A DNA stretch of 64,000 nucleotides from an uncultured Clostridia bacterium (GTDB taxonomy: Bacteria > Bacillota > Clostridia > Christensenellales > Borkfalkiaceae), in assembly GCA_944376295.1 (NCBI GenBank), contig CALWCE010000004.1:1-64000 (forward strand). Direction: 5' to 3'. Numbering within the stretch: the first letter of the stretch is position 1; the number at the start of each line of letters is the position of its first letter. This document shows, piece after piece, positions 15,971 through 23,343 of the stretch. Under the pieces are notes generated by a model. That model was not told the DNA's origin. It was given only the letters and a program-made list of their open reading frames with translations, and ran no database searches. The position numbers and the translations under genes are program-made.

Positions 15971-16011
15971 AAGTATAGCCCACTATACTTTGCAAGCAAA
16001 GTATGTGGGCT
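15971..16011 (-). other. MobV-type origin of transfer (oriT)
   Basis: The region holds overlapping inverted repeats: AAGTATAG (15971-15978) with CTATACTT (15983-15990), and AGCCCAC-T-ATACTTTGC (15977-15993) with GCAAAGTAT-GTGGGCT (15996-16011). Read on the minus strand, the first hairpin is AAAGTATAGTGGGCTATACTT, nearly the arrangement of the pMV158 oriT (AAAGTATAGTGTG/TTATACTTT), with the expected nick in the loop after TAGTGGG. It lies just upstream of the MobV relaxase gene, as in that plasmid family. The nick position is inference by analogy. Confidence 0.75.
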
Positions 16012-16072
16012 CTGCGAGGCTTTTTATAAAGAAGTAACGGGAGGGAAAAATATAAGTTACATAGTTTGTCAC

Positions 16073-17116
16073 ATGAAAAAGTATCACAAGACGGACATTG
16101 CGCCCGTCGAACAGGAGAACGAGCGCGACGAAACCTATCAGGCGAGCAATCCGCAGATAGACAAAACGCGGACGGGTGATAACTATCACATTGTCAAGCG
16201 GCAGCGCAGCTACACGCAGTTCATCAACGATAAAATCGCAGCTCTTGACCTGCCTACAAAAGTAAGAAAGGATGCCGTGCTGATGTGTTCCTTCGTCGTG
16301 GGCTCGGGCGGCGCGTTCTTCAAGAATTTATCACTACAAGAGCAAGAGAAGTTCTTTGCCGAATGCACCCGCTTCTTTGCGGAGCGGTACGGAGAAGGCA
16401 ATATCATCTCCGCGATCGTCCACATGGATGAGACCACGCCGCACTTACACCTGAATTTGCTTCCGATTGCAAACGGCAGGTTATGCGCAAAGAAGTTGTT
16501 TGATAGAAAAGCGCTTACGGCATTGCAGACCGACCTATACAAAGAAGTCGGTGCGAAATGGAACTTACAGCGCGGCAAGGAAGGAAGTCGGGCAAAACAT
16601 CTTGATACGGCGGAGTTCAAAGCGAAGAAGATCGTCGAGCAGGCGCGCGAAGAAGCGGACAATATCATTGCCGAAGCAGATTACAATGCGGAGCGCAAAG
16701 TGAAAATTGCGCAAATCCATGCGGACGGCATTGTGGCAAGTGCGGAACAAACGGCGGTAAAAGCCAAGCAACAAGCGCAGGAATATCTGGATGGCATCGT
16801 GCAGAGTATCGAGGCGGAGCGCAACAAGCCCACGCCGAAGCGAAAGCGGCAAGCCGAGGAAGAACTGTCTGCTCTTCGCACGGAGAACGTCGCACTGCGG
16901 CAATCGAAGGTTATCGCCGACCGCGACCGCAGCGACCTCTTCGAGCAGTTGCAAAAAGCCGAGCGGCGCGCCAAAGGCAAGGAGCAAGCGTTTGGGATGG
17001 TGAGCGATATGATAGCTGCCTATCCCGACGAGTTCGACGCTCTCTTGAACAAGGCGCGAGCAAAGAAAACTGCTCCGCCGTTCAAGTCACACGGCAACGA
17101 CCGCGGCGGAAAGTAA
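16073..17116 (+). CDS. MobV/Pre family relaxase
   Basis: From the ATG at 16073 the product has 347 residues. The metal-binding HxDExTPHxH motif is clear (HMDETTPHLHLNL, about residues 118-130), preceded by the FFAERYGEGNI segment and followed by SKA-like LCAKKLFDRKALT. The long Ala/Glu/Gln-rich C-terminus is a coiled coil, as in this family. The canonical N-terminus (MSYxVxRMxK) matches the residues ISYIVCHMKK that begin 21 bases upstream at 16052, where an ideal GGGAGGG site precedes an ATA codon, so initiation may really occur at 16052. The nucleophile position (His in pMV158 MobM, in KHNER) is Glu here (QENER). It should nick the adjacent oriT. Confidence 0.88.
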   Translation: MKKYHKTDIAPVEQENERDETYQASNPQIDKTRTGDNYHIVKRQRSYTQFINDKIAALDLPTKVRKDAVLMCSFVVGSGGAFFKNLSLQEQEKFFAECTRFFAERYGEGNIISAIVHMDETTPHLHLNLLPIANGRLCAKKLFDRKALTALQTDLYKEVGAKWNLQRGKEGSRAKHLDTAEFKAKKIVEQAREEADNIIAEADYNAERKVKIAQIHADGIVASAEQTAVKAKQQAQEYLDGIVQSIEAERNKPTPKRKRQAEEELSALRTENVALRQSKVIADRDRSDLFEQLQKAERRAKGKEQAFGMVSDMIAAYPDEFDALLNKARAKKTAPPFKSHGNDRGGK

Positions 17117-17174
17117 AACTGAATAACCGAATACAAGGAGAAAAGCTATCGAGCAAATTACATAACAACGGGGA

Positions 17175-17330
17175 ATGGCGAGAAGGAAAAACAACACGGG
17201 GATACCGCAATACGAGATCGATTCGCTGGCTCGCGCGTTTATTCCTGCGATCATGGACTTTTTCAACAGCGAAGAAGGCATGCGAGAGTTTGAAGAATGG
17301 AAGGCTCAACGCGCACGCAAAGACAATTAA
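17175..17330 (+). CDS. Small mobilization-associated protein (51 aa)
   Basis: Read directly from the sequence: ATG at 17175, TAA at 17328-17330. The product is MARRKNNTGIPQYEIDSLAR followed by a helical segment with FFNSEEGMREFEEWKAQR. Small acidic helical proteins of this style lie after MobV relaxase genes in clostridial mobilizable elements, from memory of the family. It starts 59 bases after the relaxase stop, with AAGGAG further upstream and GGGGA abutting the start. It ends before a strong terminator and is probably the last gene of the mobilization operon. Function unknown. Confidence 0.65.
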   Translation: MARRKNNTGIPQYEIDSLARAFIPAIMDFFNSEEGMREFEEWKAQRARKDN

Positions 17331-17488
17331 ATATCAAAGAATAAGGAAACATCCCATTGAATTTCACGGGATGACCGCTCTGACGGTTTACGGAAATCCG
17401 CGCAAAACATAAAGCGGATTGAGTATATGATTTTTTCTATATAATCAGACAGGTTGCGCCGAAGATCATAAACCTTGAACAACGGCGC

Positions 17489-17527
17489 GAGGGGCTTGCG
17501 GAGATTTCCGCAAGCCCCTCGTTTTTT
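17489..17527 (+). terminator. Strong intrinsic terminator after mobilization genes
   Basis: GAGGGGCTTGCGGA (17489-17502) pairs perfectly with TCCGCAAGCCCCTC (17507-17520) around a GATT loop, followed by GTTTTTT. It ends plus-strand transcription from the relaxase operon. A second inverted repeat, AATCCGAACC with GGTTCGGATT (about 17549-17585), lies between it and the tRNA-Ala 3' end and may terminate the tRNA transcript from the other side. Confidence 0.85.
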
Positions 17528-17594
17528 ATTGTTTCAGATAAACGACAAATCCGAACCAATCGGTTGTTACCAAAAGGTTCGGATTATTTTGACT

Positions 17595-17670
17595 TGGTGG
17601 AGATAACGAGACTCGAACTCGTGACCTATACGTTGCGAACGTATCGCGCTACCAACTGTGCTATATCCCC
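17595..17670 (-). tRNA. tRNA-Ala (CGC)
   Basis: A complete 76-base cloverleaf on the minus strand. The acceptor stem GGGGATA pairs with TATCTCC (one G-T pair), then A and an encoded CCA. The anticodon arm is ATACG-TTCGCAA-CGTAT, so the anticodon is CGC, reading GCG (Ala). The T arm is ACGAG-TTCGAGT-CTCGT. The mobile mosaic begins right behind its 3' end, a common integration position. A degraded copy of its 5' half lies 100 bases upstream. Confidence 0.95.
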
Positions 17671-17818
17671 ATGCAATTTGCCGCCTTACGGCGGATAACG
17701 AGATTCCACCGACACCCCTGAAGGGGTCCCCTCGGTGGAGCTTCGGGCTTCGCCCTCGCACGCCCCCCGCAACCTATACGTTGCGAACGTATCGCGCTAC
17801 CAACTGTGCTATATCCCC
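17671..17818 (-). repeat. Degraded tRNA-Ala 5' copy with GC-rich hairpin tail
   Basis: Bases 17772-17818 repeat exactly the first 47 bases of the tRNA-Ala, up to the variable loop. Then the sequence departs: TGCGGGGGGCGTGCG, a GAGGGCGAAGCCCGAAG segment, and a hairpin (TCCACCGA with TCGGTGGA enclosing CCCC-TTCA-GGGG). It ends with TCTCGTTATC, which matches the 3' T-stem/acceptor part of the tRNA. So the copy looks like a tRNA whose T arm was replaced by an insert. The same TGCGGGGG(G)CGTGCG tail follows a tRNA-Gly fragment at 43553. Confidence 0.8.
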
Positions 17819-17892
17819 GAAGTTGTGAAAAGCGGCCCTTCGTGCCGCCCCGAGCCTATGCCAAACAGCGGCACACGCCCGAAAACATCTTG

Positions 17893-17921
17893 ATGATACC
17901 ACATTCCCCGCAGAAAAGCAA
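17893..17921 (-). promoter_or_regulatory. Promoter of tRNA-Ala locus
   Basis: On the minus strand TTGCTT (17916-17921) and TATCAT (17893-17898) are 17 bases apart. Transcription would start near 17886, pass through the tRNA fragment, and reach the intact tRNA. This means that the fragment is at the original 5' position. Confidence 0.65.
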
Positions 17922-17978
17922 GCGTTTTTCGGATATACAAAAAAATTCCCCGCGGCAGCTGCGGCATTTTTAACATTG

Positions 17979-18007
17979 TTGACTTTGTTGCCAATTTATG
18001 TTACAAT
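17979..18007 (+). promoter_or_regulatory. Promoter of HAD/acyltransferase/GltS operon
   Basis: TTGACT (17979-17984) and TACAAT (18002-18007) are separated by 17 bases. The first gene starts at 18066 behind an AAAGGAGG site. The promoter diverges from that of tRNA-Ala. Confidence 0.7.
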
Positions 18008-18065
18008 TTTGGATAGGGTTACGAAAACAGGCGCGGCGGCACAAAGCGCGCCAAAGGAGGCGAAA

Positions 18066-18731
18066 ATGGCGATCGCGCACCATATGCAGGCAGCCGTGTT
18101 CGACCTCGACGGCACGCTGCTCGATTCGCTCGGCGTGTGGGACGACGCCGACCGCGACTTCCTCTCCCGCCGCGGCATCCCGCTCACGCCCGATTATACG
18201 GAGGCCGTCAAGCTCATGCACCTCGAAGAGGCCGCCCGCTATACAAAGGCGCGCTACGCCCTCTCCGAACGCCCCGAAGAGATCATGGACGAATGGCTCG
18301 CGTTCATTCGCGCGGCGTATGCCGAGATGCCCTTGAAGCCCTATGCAAAGGAGTATCTTCTCTCCCTGCACGAGCGGGGCGTCAAACTCGCCATTGCGAC
18401 CTCTTCGGACGAGAAGCTGTTTGCCCCCGCCCTGTCGCATAACGGCATAAAATCGCTGTTTACCGCCGCCGTCATGGTGCGCGAAGTGGAGCGCGGCAAG
18501 CAGTTCCCCGACGTCTATCTCGAAGCAGCCCGCCGCCTCGGCGTTCCTCCCGAAAATTGCGCCGTCTTCGAAGACATCCTCCCCGCCGTGAAGGCGGCAA
18601 AGTCGGGCGGATTTTTCACCGCCGCCGTCTTCGACGAGGGCTCGCGCGGCGACGAGGAGGCGCTCCGCCAAACGGCAAATATCTACCTCAACTCCTTTCG
18701 GGAACTTCTCCCCTCTCCCATCCTCTTTTAA
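18066..18731 (+). CDS. HAD superfamily hydrolase (phosphatase/phosphomutase-like)
   Basis: The start at 18066 is chosen because AAAGGAGG precedes it; the frame is open further upstream without such a site. The product has 221 residues. The DxDGT nucleophile motif (FDLDGTLLDS) lies at residues 12-21, motif II is IATSSD near 116-121, and motif III/IV lies around the FEDILPAVKAAKSGGFF segment near 170. A four-helix cap follows the first motif, as in beta-phosphoglucomutase-like (subclass IA) enzymes. Substrate is unknown; small sugar phosphates are usual for the group. It is the first gene of an operon with an acyltransferase and a glutamate transporter. Confidence 0.9.
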   Translation: MAIAHHMQAAVFDLDGTLLDSLGVWDDADRDFLSRRGIPLTPDYTEAVKLMHLEEAARYTKARYALSERPEEIMDEWLAFIRAAYAEMPLKPYAKEYLLSLHERGVKLAIATSSDEKLFAPALSHNGIKSLFTAAVMVREVERGKQFPDVYLEAARRLGVPPENCAVFEDILPAVKAAKSGGFFTAAVFDEGSRGDEEALRQTANIYLNSFRELLPSPILF

Positions 18732-18735
18732 ATTT

Positions 18736-19965
18736 ATGACAAAAGAAAAAACCGAAAAGACAAAGAAAAAGGGCAAGCGCAAAAACAGGTGGCGGAGAGC
18801 AAGGCACCGCGTCGTAAAGTCGCTCGTCTATCTTCTTTCTCCCCTCTGCAAGCTGTGGTACGGCGCCAAAGTAGAGCGCATGAAGCGCCCCGGGAAGCGG
18901 CCTTACCTGCTGTTGAGCAACCATCAGACCGCCTTCGACCAATTCTTCGTGGGCATGGTGTATCTGGGGCCCGTCTACTATGTGGCGAGCGAAGACCTCT
19001 TCTCCAACGGCTTTGTCTCACGCATGCTCGAATGGGCGGTGCGGCCCATCCCCATCCGCAAGCAGACGACGGACGTGCGCGCCGTGATGACCTGCCTGAA
19101 AGTCGCCAAAGAGGGCGGCACGATCGCCATCTCGCCCGAGGGCAACCGCACTTACAGCGGCAGGACGGAGCACATCAACCCCGCGATCGGCGGGCTCGTC
19201 AAGCTCCTGCGCCTGCCCGTCGCCTTCATCCGCATCGAGGGCGGCTACGGCGTGCAGCCCCGCTGGGCGGACAATGTGCGGAAGGGCAGAATGCGCGTGT
19301 ATGTTTCGCGCGTCATGGAGCCCGAAGAATACCGCGCCCTTTCCGAAGAGGAGATCGCCGCGATCATCCAGAAGGAGCTCTATGTCGACGATCTTGCGAT
19401 CAAGGGCGATTTCAAAAGCAAGAAGAGCGCCGAATACATGGACCGCGCCTACTACGTCTGCCCCGACTGCGGGCTTTCGACCTTCCACGCGGAGGACGAA
19501 CACATCACCTGCCAAAATTGCGGGAAGACGTGGCGCTATCTGCCCGACCGCACCTTCGATCGGGGTCCCTTCCGCAACACGCGCGAATGGTACGACTATC
19601 AGACAAATTATGTGAACTCTCTCGACCTTCTCCAAAGAGAGGACGAGCTCTTATACGAGGAACACGCCTCGATGAAGGAGGTCATCCTCTACAAGAACAA
19701 GCTTCCCATCGCAGAGGATGCGACGCTGCGCCTCTATGGCGGGCGGTTGGAAGTTAGTTTCGGGGAGGAGAAGCGCGTCTTTTCTTTCCGCGGGACAAGC
19801 GCCTTCACCGTGCTCGGGCGCAACAAGCTCAACGTGTACTTTGAGGGCAAGGTCTTTCAGTTCAAGGGAGACAAGCACTTCAACGCCGTCAAATATGTAC
19901 AGCTCTTTTACCGCTTCCAAAACCTTCTGAAAGGAGACGAACATGGAAAATTTCTGGGACTTTAG
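18736..19965 (+). CDS. plsC: PlsC-like acyltransferase with zinc ribbon
   Basis: A 409-residue protein. A very basic N-terminus (residues 1-28) precedes the acyltransferase domain, with NHQTAFD (catalytic His63 and Asp68, H-X4-D) and PEGNRT at 134-139, the glycerol-phosphate binding block. This family transfers acyl chains to lysophosphatidic acid in phospholipid synthesis. After the domain comes a four-cysteine zinc ribbon (CPDCG...CQNCG, about residues 236-258) and a C-terminal domain of about 130 residues, both absent from ordinary PlsC (about 240 residues). The gene starts 4 bases after the HAD gene without a visible ribosome-binding site, so it is probably translationally coupled. Confidence 0.85.
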   Translation: MTKEKTEKTKKKGKRKNRWRRARHRVVKSLVYLLSPLCKLWYGAKVERMKRPGKRPYLLLSNHQTAFDQFFVGMVYLGPVYYVASEDLFSNGFVSRMLEWAVRPIPIRKQTTDVRAVMTCLKVAKEGGTIAISPEGNRTYSGRTEHINPAIGGLVKLLRLPVAFIRIEGGYGVQPRWADNVRKGRMRVYVSRVMEPEEYRALSEEEIAAIIQKELYVDDLAIKGDFKSKKSAEYMDRAYYVCPDCGLSTFHAEDEHITCQNCGKTWRYLPDRTFDRGPFRNTREWYDYQTNYVNSLDLLQREDELLYEEHASMKEVILYKNKLPIAEDATLRLYGGRLEVSFGEEKRVFSFRGTSAFTVLGRNKLNVYFEGKVFQFKGDKHFNAVKYVQLFYRFQNLLKGDEHGKFLGL

Positions 19966-21355
19966 TGTTTGGGGATCCTTCAACGTCATCGCCATCCTGC
20001 TCATCAGCCTGTTGGTGGCGAACGCGCTCAAGCGGCTCATCAAACCCTTGGGTAACTCCCTCATCCCCACCTCGGTGCTGGGCGGCATCATGCTGCTCAT
20101 CATCTCCTCCATTTTCACGGGCGTGACGAAGGAATACCTCTTCGATACACAGTTCTTCGGCGGCAACGGCGCGGCGTTTTTGGAGATCCTCACCTATCAC
20201 ACGCTGGCGCTCGGCTTCATCGCCTCGACGCTCAAAACGACCAAAGGCAAAATGAACAAAGAGCGCGGCGTGGAGATCTTCAACACGGGCGTAACGACGG
20301 TGGCGACCTACCTTTTGCAGGGCATCTTCGGGCTTGCCATCACCATCCTTGCAGCCTACGCCTTTATGCCCGGTTTCTTCGAAGCGGCGGGCATCCTGCT
20401 GCCCTTCGGCTACGGGCAGGGTTCGGGCCAGGCGATGAACTACGGCAACATCTACGAGACGCAGTACGGCTTTGAGGGCGGCAAGAGCTTCGGCCTCTCG
20501 GTGGCTGCGCTCGGGTTCCTGAGCGCGGCGATCGGCGGCGTCATCCACCTCAACATCATCCGAAAGAAGGGCAGGATGCGCCGCGTGGGCGACGAGAAGG
20601 ACTTCATCCCGAGCTCCGAAGTGCACAACGAGGGCGACATCCCCATGAATCAGGGCATCGACAAGATCACCATCCAGATCGCGTTCATCGCCCTTGCCTA
20701 TGTTCTGAGCTATCTTCTGATGTACGGGCTGGGGCTGCTTCTGCCCTCCATGAAGGCGACCGTCTACGGTTTCAACTTCTTCCTCGGCGTGCTCGCCGCC
20801 GTCATCGTCAAGGCGGTCGTGAACTTCTTCCACAAGAAGAACGTCATCAAGAAGCAATACACGAACAACTTCCTTTTAACGCGCATCAGCAACTTCTTCT
20901 TCGATATCATGATCGTCGCGGGCATCGCCGCCATCAAGCTGGATACCCTCGCGCAGTATTGGCACATCCTGCTCATCCTCGGCGTCGTGGGGCTCGTCAT
21001 CACCTATTTTTACAACATCTGGGTGGCGCGCAAGCTCTTCCCCCGCTATTCCGAAGAGCAGTTCCTCGTCATGTACGGCATGCTGACGGGCACGGCGTCG
21101 ACGGGCGTCATCCTGCTGCGCGAACTCGACCCCGACCTTGCGACCCCCGCGGCGGAAAACCTCGTCTATCAGAACTTCCCCGCCATGGTGTTCGGCTTTC
21201 CCATGATGCTTTTGGCGACCTTCGCGCCCGGTCAGCCAAAATGGACGCTTCTGATCCTCGTGGGCTTCTTCCTCGTGATGAACATCATCCTCTTCCGAAA
21301 TCAAATTTTCAGGCGAAAAAAGAAGGATGCTCCTCCCGCTCCGCCCGCAGAATAA
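19943..21355 (+). CDS. gltS: GltS-type sodium/glutamate symporter
   Basis: A 470-residue membrane protein with about ten to twelve hydrophobic helices. GltS-family traits are the LIPTSVLGGIMLL segment near residue 44, the PFGYGQGSGQAMNYG re-entrant loop near 155 and a second loop with GMLTGTASTGVILLRE near 382. These glycine-rich loops carry the substrate and Na+ sites. It likely imports glutamate or a related anion with sodium. The start has AAAGGAGACGAAC before ATG and lies within the last 23 bases of the acyltransferase gene. A terminator follows. Confidence 0.88.
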   Translation: MENFWDFSVWGSFNVIAILLISLLVANALKRLIKPLGNSLIPTSVLGGIMLLIISSIFTGVTKEYLFDTQFFGGNGAAFLEILTYHTLALGFIASTLKTTKGKMNKERGVEIFNTGVTTVATYLLQGIFGLAITILAAYAFMPGFFEAAGILLPFGYGQGSGQAMNYGNIYETQYGFEGGKSFGLSVAALGFLSAAIGGVIHLNIIRKKGRMRRVGDEKDFIPSSEVHNEGDIPMNQGIDKITIQIAFIALAYVLSYLLMYGLGLLLPSMKATVYGFNFFLGVLAAVIVKAVVNFFHKKNVIKKQYTNNFLLTRISNFFFDIMIVAGIAAIKLDTLAQYWHILLILGVVGLVITYFYNIWVARKLFPRYSEEQFLVMYGMLTGTASTGVILLRELDPDLATPAAENLVYQNFPAMVFGFPMMLLATFAPGQPKWTLLILVGFFLVMNIILFRNQIFRRKKKDAPPAPPAE

Positions 21356-21374
21356 ACGGCAAAGTAAAAATACG

Positions 21375-21407
21375 CCCCGCGCTTCAAAGCGCGGGGCTGT
21401 TGTTTTT
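21375..21407 (+). terminator. Terminator after gltS-like gene
   Basis: CCCCGCGC (21375-21382) pairs with GCGCGGGG (21389-21396) around TTCAAA, followed by CTGTTGTTTTT. It closes the plus-strand operon and lies before the convergent DegV gene. Confidence 0.85.
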
Positions 21408-21415
21408 AGAAAAAG

Positions 21416-22285
21416 TCAGTTAAGAGCGCGCGTCACCGAGCAGGCGATGACGCCGGGGCCGACGTGGCAGGCGATGCTCAGCGAGAGCGGATCGCAGAAG
21501 CTCACGGGGATGTTGGGGAAGGCGGCGGCAAGCTCCGCTTCAAACGCCCTGATCTCCTCCTCCCGCGCGGTGTGCGCGAGGCAAATGCGCATCTGACCTG
21601 CCGCCGCAAAGTCCGCAAAGCGGGTCGCAAGATCGCTCTTCAAAGCATCCGTCATCGCCTGCTTTGCCTGCTTCAAGGTCTGCACCTTTTTGAATGCGTC
21701 GAGCTTGCCGCCCTGGATCTGCAGAACGGGTTTGACGCGGAGGATGGTACCGATGAGCGCCGCAGCGGGGGTGAGCCTTCCGCCCTTTTTGAGATACTTT
21801 AACGTATCGAGCGTGAGATAGATGCTGCTGTCCGCGGCGGAGGCTTCGAGCTTTCTTGCGATCTCCTTAGCGCTCATGCCGCGCTCTGCAAGCGAGAGAG
21901 CATCGAAGACGCTGTGCTTCAAGGAGATGGAGATGCGGCGGTTATCAACGACCTGCACTCTGCCTCCGTACTCCTTGGCGAGCTGCTGCGCCGTATGGCA
22001 GCTTTCGGAAAGGGCGCTCGACATGGGGATATGCACCACGTCGCACCCCTCTTGAAGAAGGCGTTCCCACGCTTCCGTGACGCTCGCCGTCGAGGGCTGC
22101 GAGGTGGAAACGGAGACGTCCTTTGCAAGATATTCGTAAAATTGTGCCTGCGTGAGGTCGATGTCCTCGAAATACTGCTCGCCATCGATGACAAACGGCA
22201 TGGGGATGACGGAAATTCCCAGTCTTTCCGCCTCGGCCTGCGTGATGCCGCTGTTGGAATCGGTGACGATCTTTACCATTGCCAT
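21416..22285 (-). CDS. DegV family fatty-acid-binding protein
   Basis: The chosen start (ATG at 22285) has GGAG nine bases upstream and gives 289 residues beginning MAMVKIVTDSNSGITQAEAE. The DegV fold is evident: the DSN/DSS segment near residue 9, IPMPFVIDGEQYFED, SVSTSQPS (the TSQPS loop that contacts the acyl carboxylate) near 66, and HIPMSSALSES near 90. DegV/FakB proteins bind fatty acids, and FakB presents them to the kinase FakA. Which fatty acid is bound cannot be told. It is monocistronic and convergent with the gltS-like gene. Confidence 0.9.
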   Translation of the reverse strand: MAMVKIVTDSNSGITQAEAERLGISVIPMPFVIDGEQYFEDIDLTQAQFYEYLAKDVSVSTSQPSTASVTEAWERLLQEGCDVVHIPMSSALSESCHTAQQLAKEYGGRVQVVDNRRISISLKHSVFDALSLAERGMSAKEIARKLEASAADSSIYLTLDTLKYLKKGGRLTPAAALIGTILRVKPVLQIQGGKLDAFKKVQTLKQAKQAMTDALKSDLATRFADFAAAGQMRICLAHTAREEEIRAFEAELAAAFPNIPVSFCDPLSLSIACHVGPGVIACSVTRALN

Positions 22286-22500
22286 GATCGTTTTCTCCAA
22301 TTCTTTGTTTTTGTTCACTTCGTGACTCATTCATTATAGAAAAGTCGGGGCGCATTGTCAAGGGAACGGGAGCACTTTTCAAAAAGAAAAACAAAAACAG
22401 AAACTTGACAATTTGCGACCTGCGTTCTATAATAAAAGGCGCGAAGGAGCGCAAAGCGGCGCGCTCCGACGCGTCAAGACCGAGTTTACAGGGAGGAACC

Positions 22501-23343
22501 ATGTACCGCATTCTCAAGAAAAAAAGCCTCAATCCCACCGTCACGCTGATGGAGATCGAGGCGCCCTTCGTCGCAAGAAAGGCGCGCGCGGGGCAGTTCA
22601 TCATCCTCCGCGCGGACGAGCGGGGAGAGCGCATCCCCCTCACCGTTGCGGGCTGCAACAAGCAAACGGGCGCCGTTACCATCATCTTCCAGGTCGTGGG
22701 CGGCGCGACGATGACCCTGAACGCCCTCAACGAAGGCGAGTGCATCGCCGACTTTGTAGGGCCTTTGGGCAACCCCACCGAAGTGGAGGGCATCAAAAAG
22801 GCGTGCGTCGTGGGCGGCGGCGTGGGCTGCGCCATCGCGCTGCCCGTCGTAAGAGAGCTGCACGAGACGGGCTGCGAAGTCACCTCCATCGTCGGCTTCA
22901 GAAGCAAGGATCTCGTCATTCTGGAAGACGAATTCCGCGCCGCTTCCGACAAGTTCGTGATGATGACGGACGACGGCAGCTACGGCGAGAAGGGCAACGT
23001 CACCCTCCCCTTGAAGCGTATGCTGGAGGCGGGCGAGAAATTCGACCGCGTGATCACGATCGGCCCGCTCGTCATGATGAAATTCGTCGCCCTTGCGACC
23101 AAAGAATACAACATCCCCACCGTCGCTTCGATGAACCCCATCATGATCGACGGCACGGGCATGTGCGGCGGCTGCCGCCTCACCGTGGGCGGGGAGACCA
23201 AGTTCGCCTGCGTGGACGGGCCCGACTTCGACGCCCACCTCGTCGACTTCGACGAGGCGATGAAGCGCTCGCGCACTTATGCAGAGTTTGAGGCAAAAGC
23301 ACGCGAAAAGCACTGCAATCTCTTCAAGAAGGAGGCAAACTGA
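22501..23343 (+). CDS. nfnA: Ferredoxin-NADP+ reductase subunit alpha (NfnA-like)
   Basis: The start at 22501 is preceded by AGGGAGGAACC; the product has 280 residues. An FAD-binding ferredoxin-reductase domain is followed by an NAD(P)-binding domain with VGGGVGCAIALPV near residue 104. A C-terminal MCGGCRLTVGGETKFACVDG segment holds cysteines that bind a [2Fe-2S] cluster. In NfnAB this small subunit pairs with the next gene's product for flavin-based electron bifurcation between NADH, NADPH and ferredoxin. The stop overlaps the start of the next gene (TGATG), so they are coupled. A sulfide dehydrogenase or glutamate synthase partner is the alternative name in this family. Confidence 0.9.
   Translation: MYRILKKKSLNPTVTLMEIEAPFVARKARAGQFIILRADERGERIPLTVAGCNKQTGAVTIIFQVVGGATMTLNALNEGECIADFVGPLGNPTEVEGIKKACVVGGGVGCAIALPVVRELHETGCEVTSIVGFRSKDLVILEDEFRAASDKFVMMTDDGSYGEKGNVTLPLKRMLEAGEKFDRVITIGPLVMMKFVALATKEYNIPTVASMNPIMIDGTGMCGGCRLTVGGETKFACVDGPDFDAHLVDFDEAMKRSRTYAEFEAKAREKHCNLFKKEAN

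Noticed and set aside
15956..16072. Relaxase start at the upstream ATG 15956
   Set aside because: The frame is open, but it would translate through the oriT palindromes and has no ribosome-binding site; the family N-terminus begins at 16052.
1..17530. A complete tailed prophage or a conjugative element with a type IV secretion system
   Set aside because: No capsid, portal, terminase, tail, VirB4 or coupling protein genes are seen; only mobilization and a Zot-like module are present.
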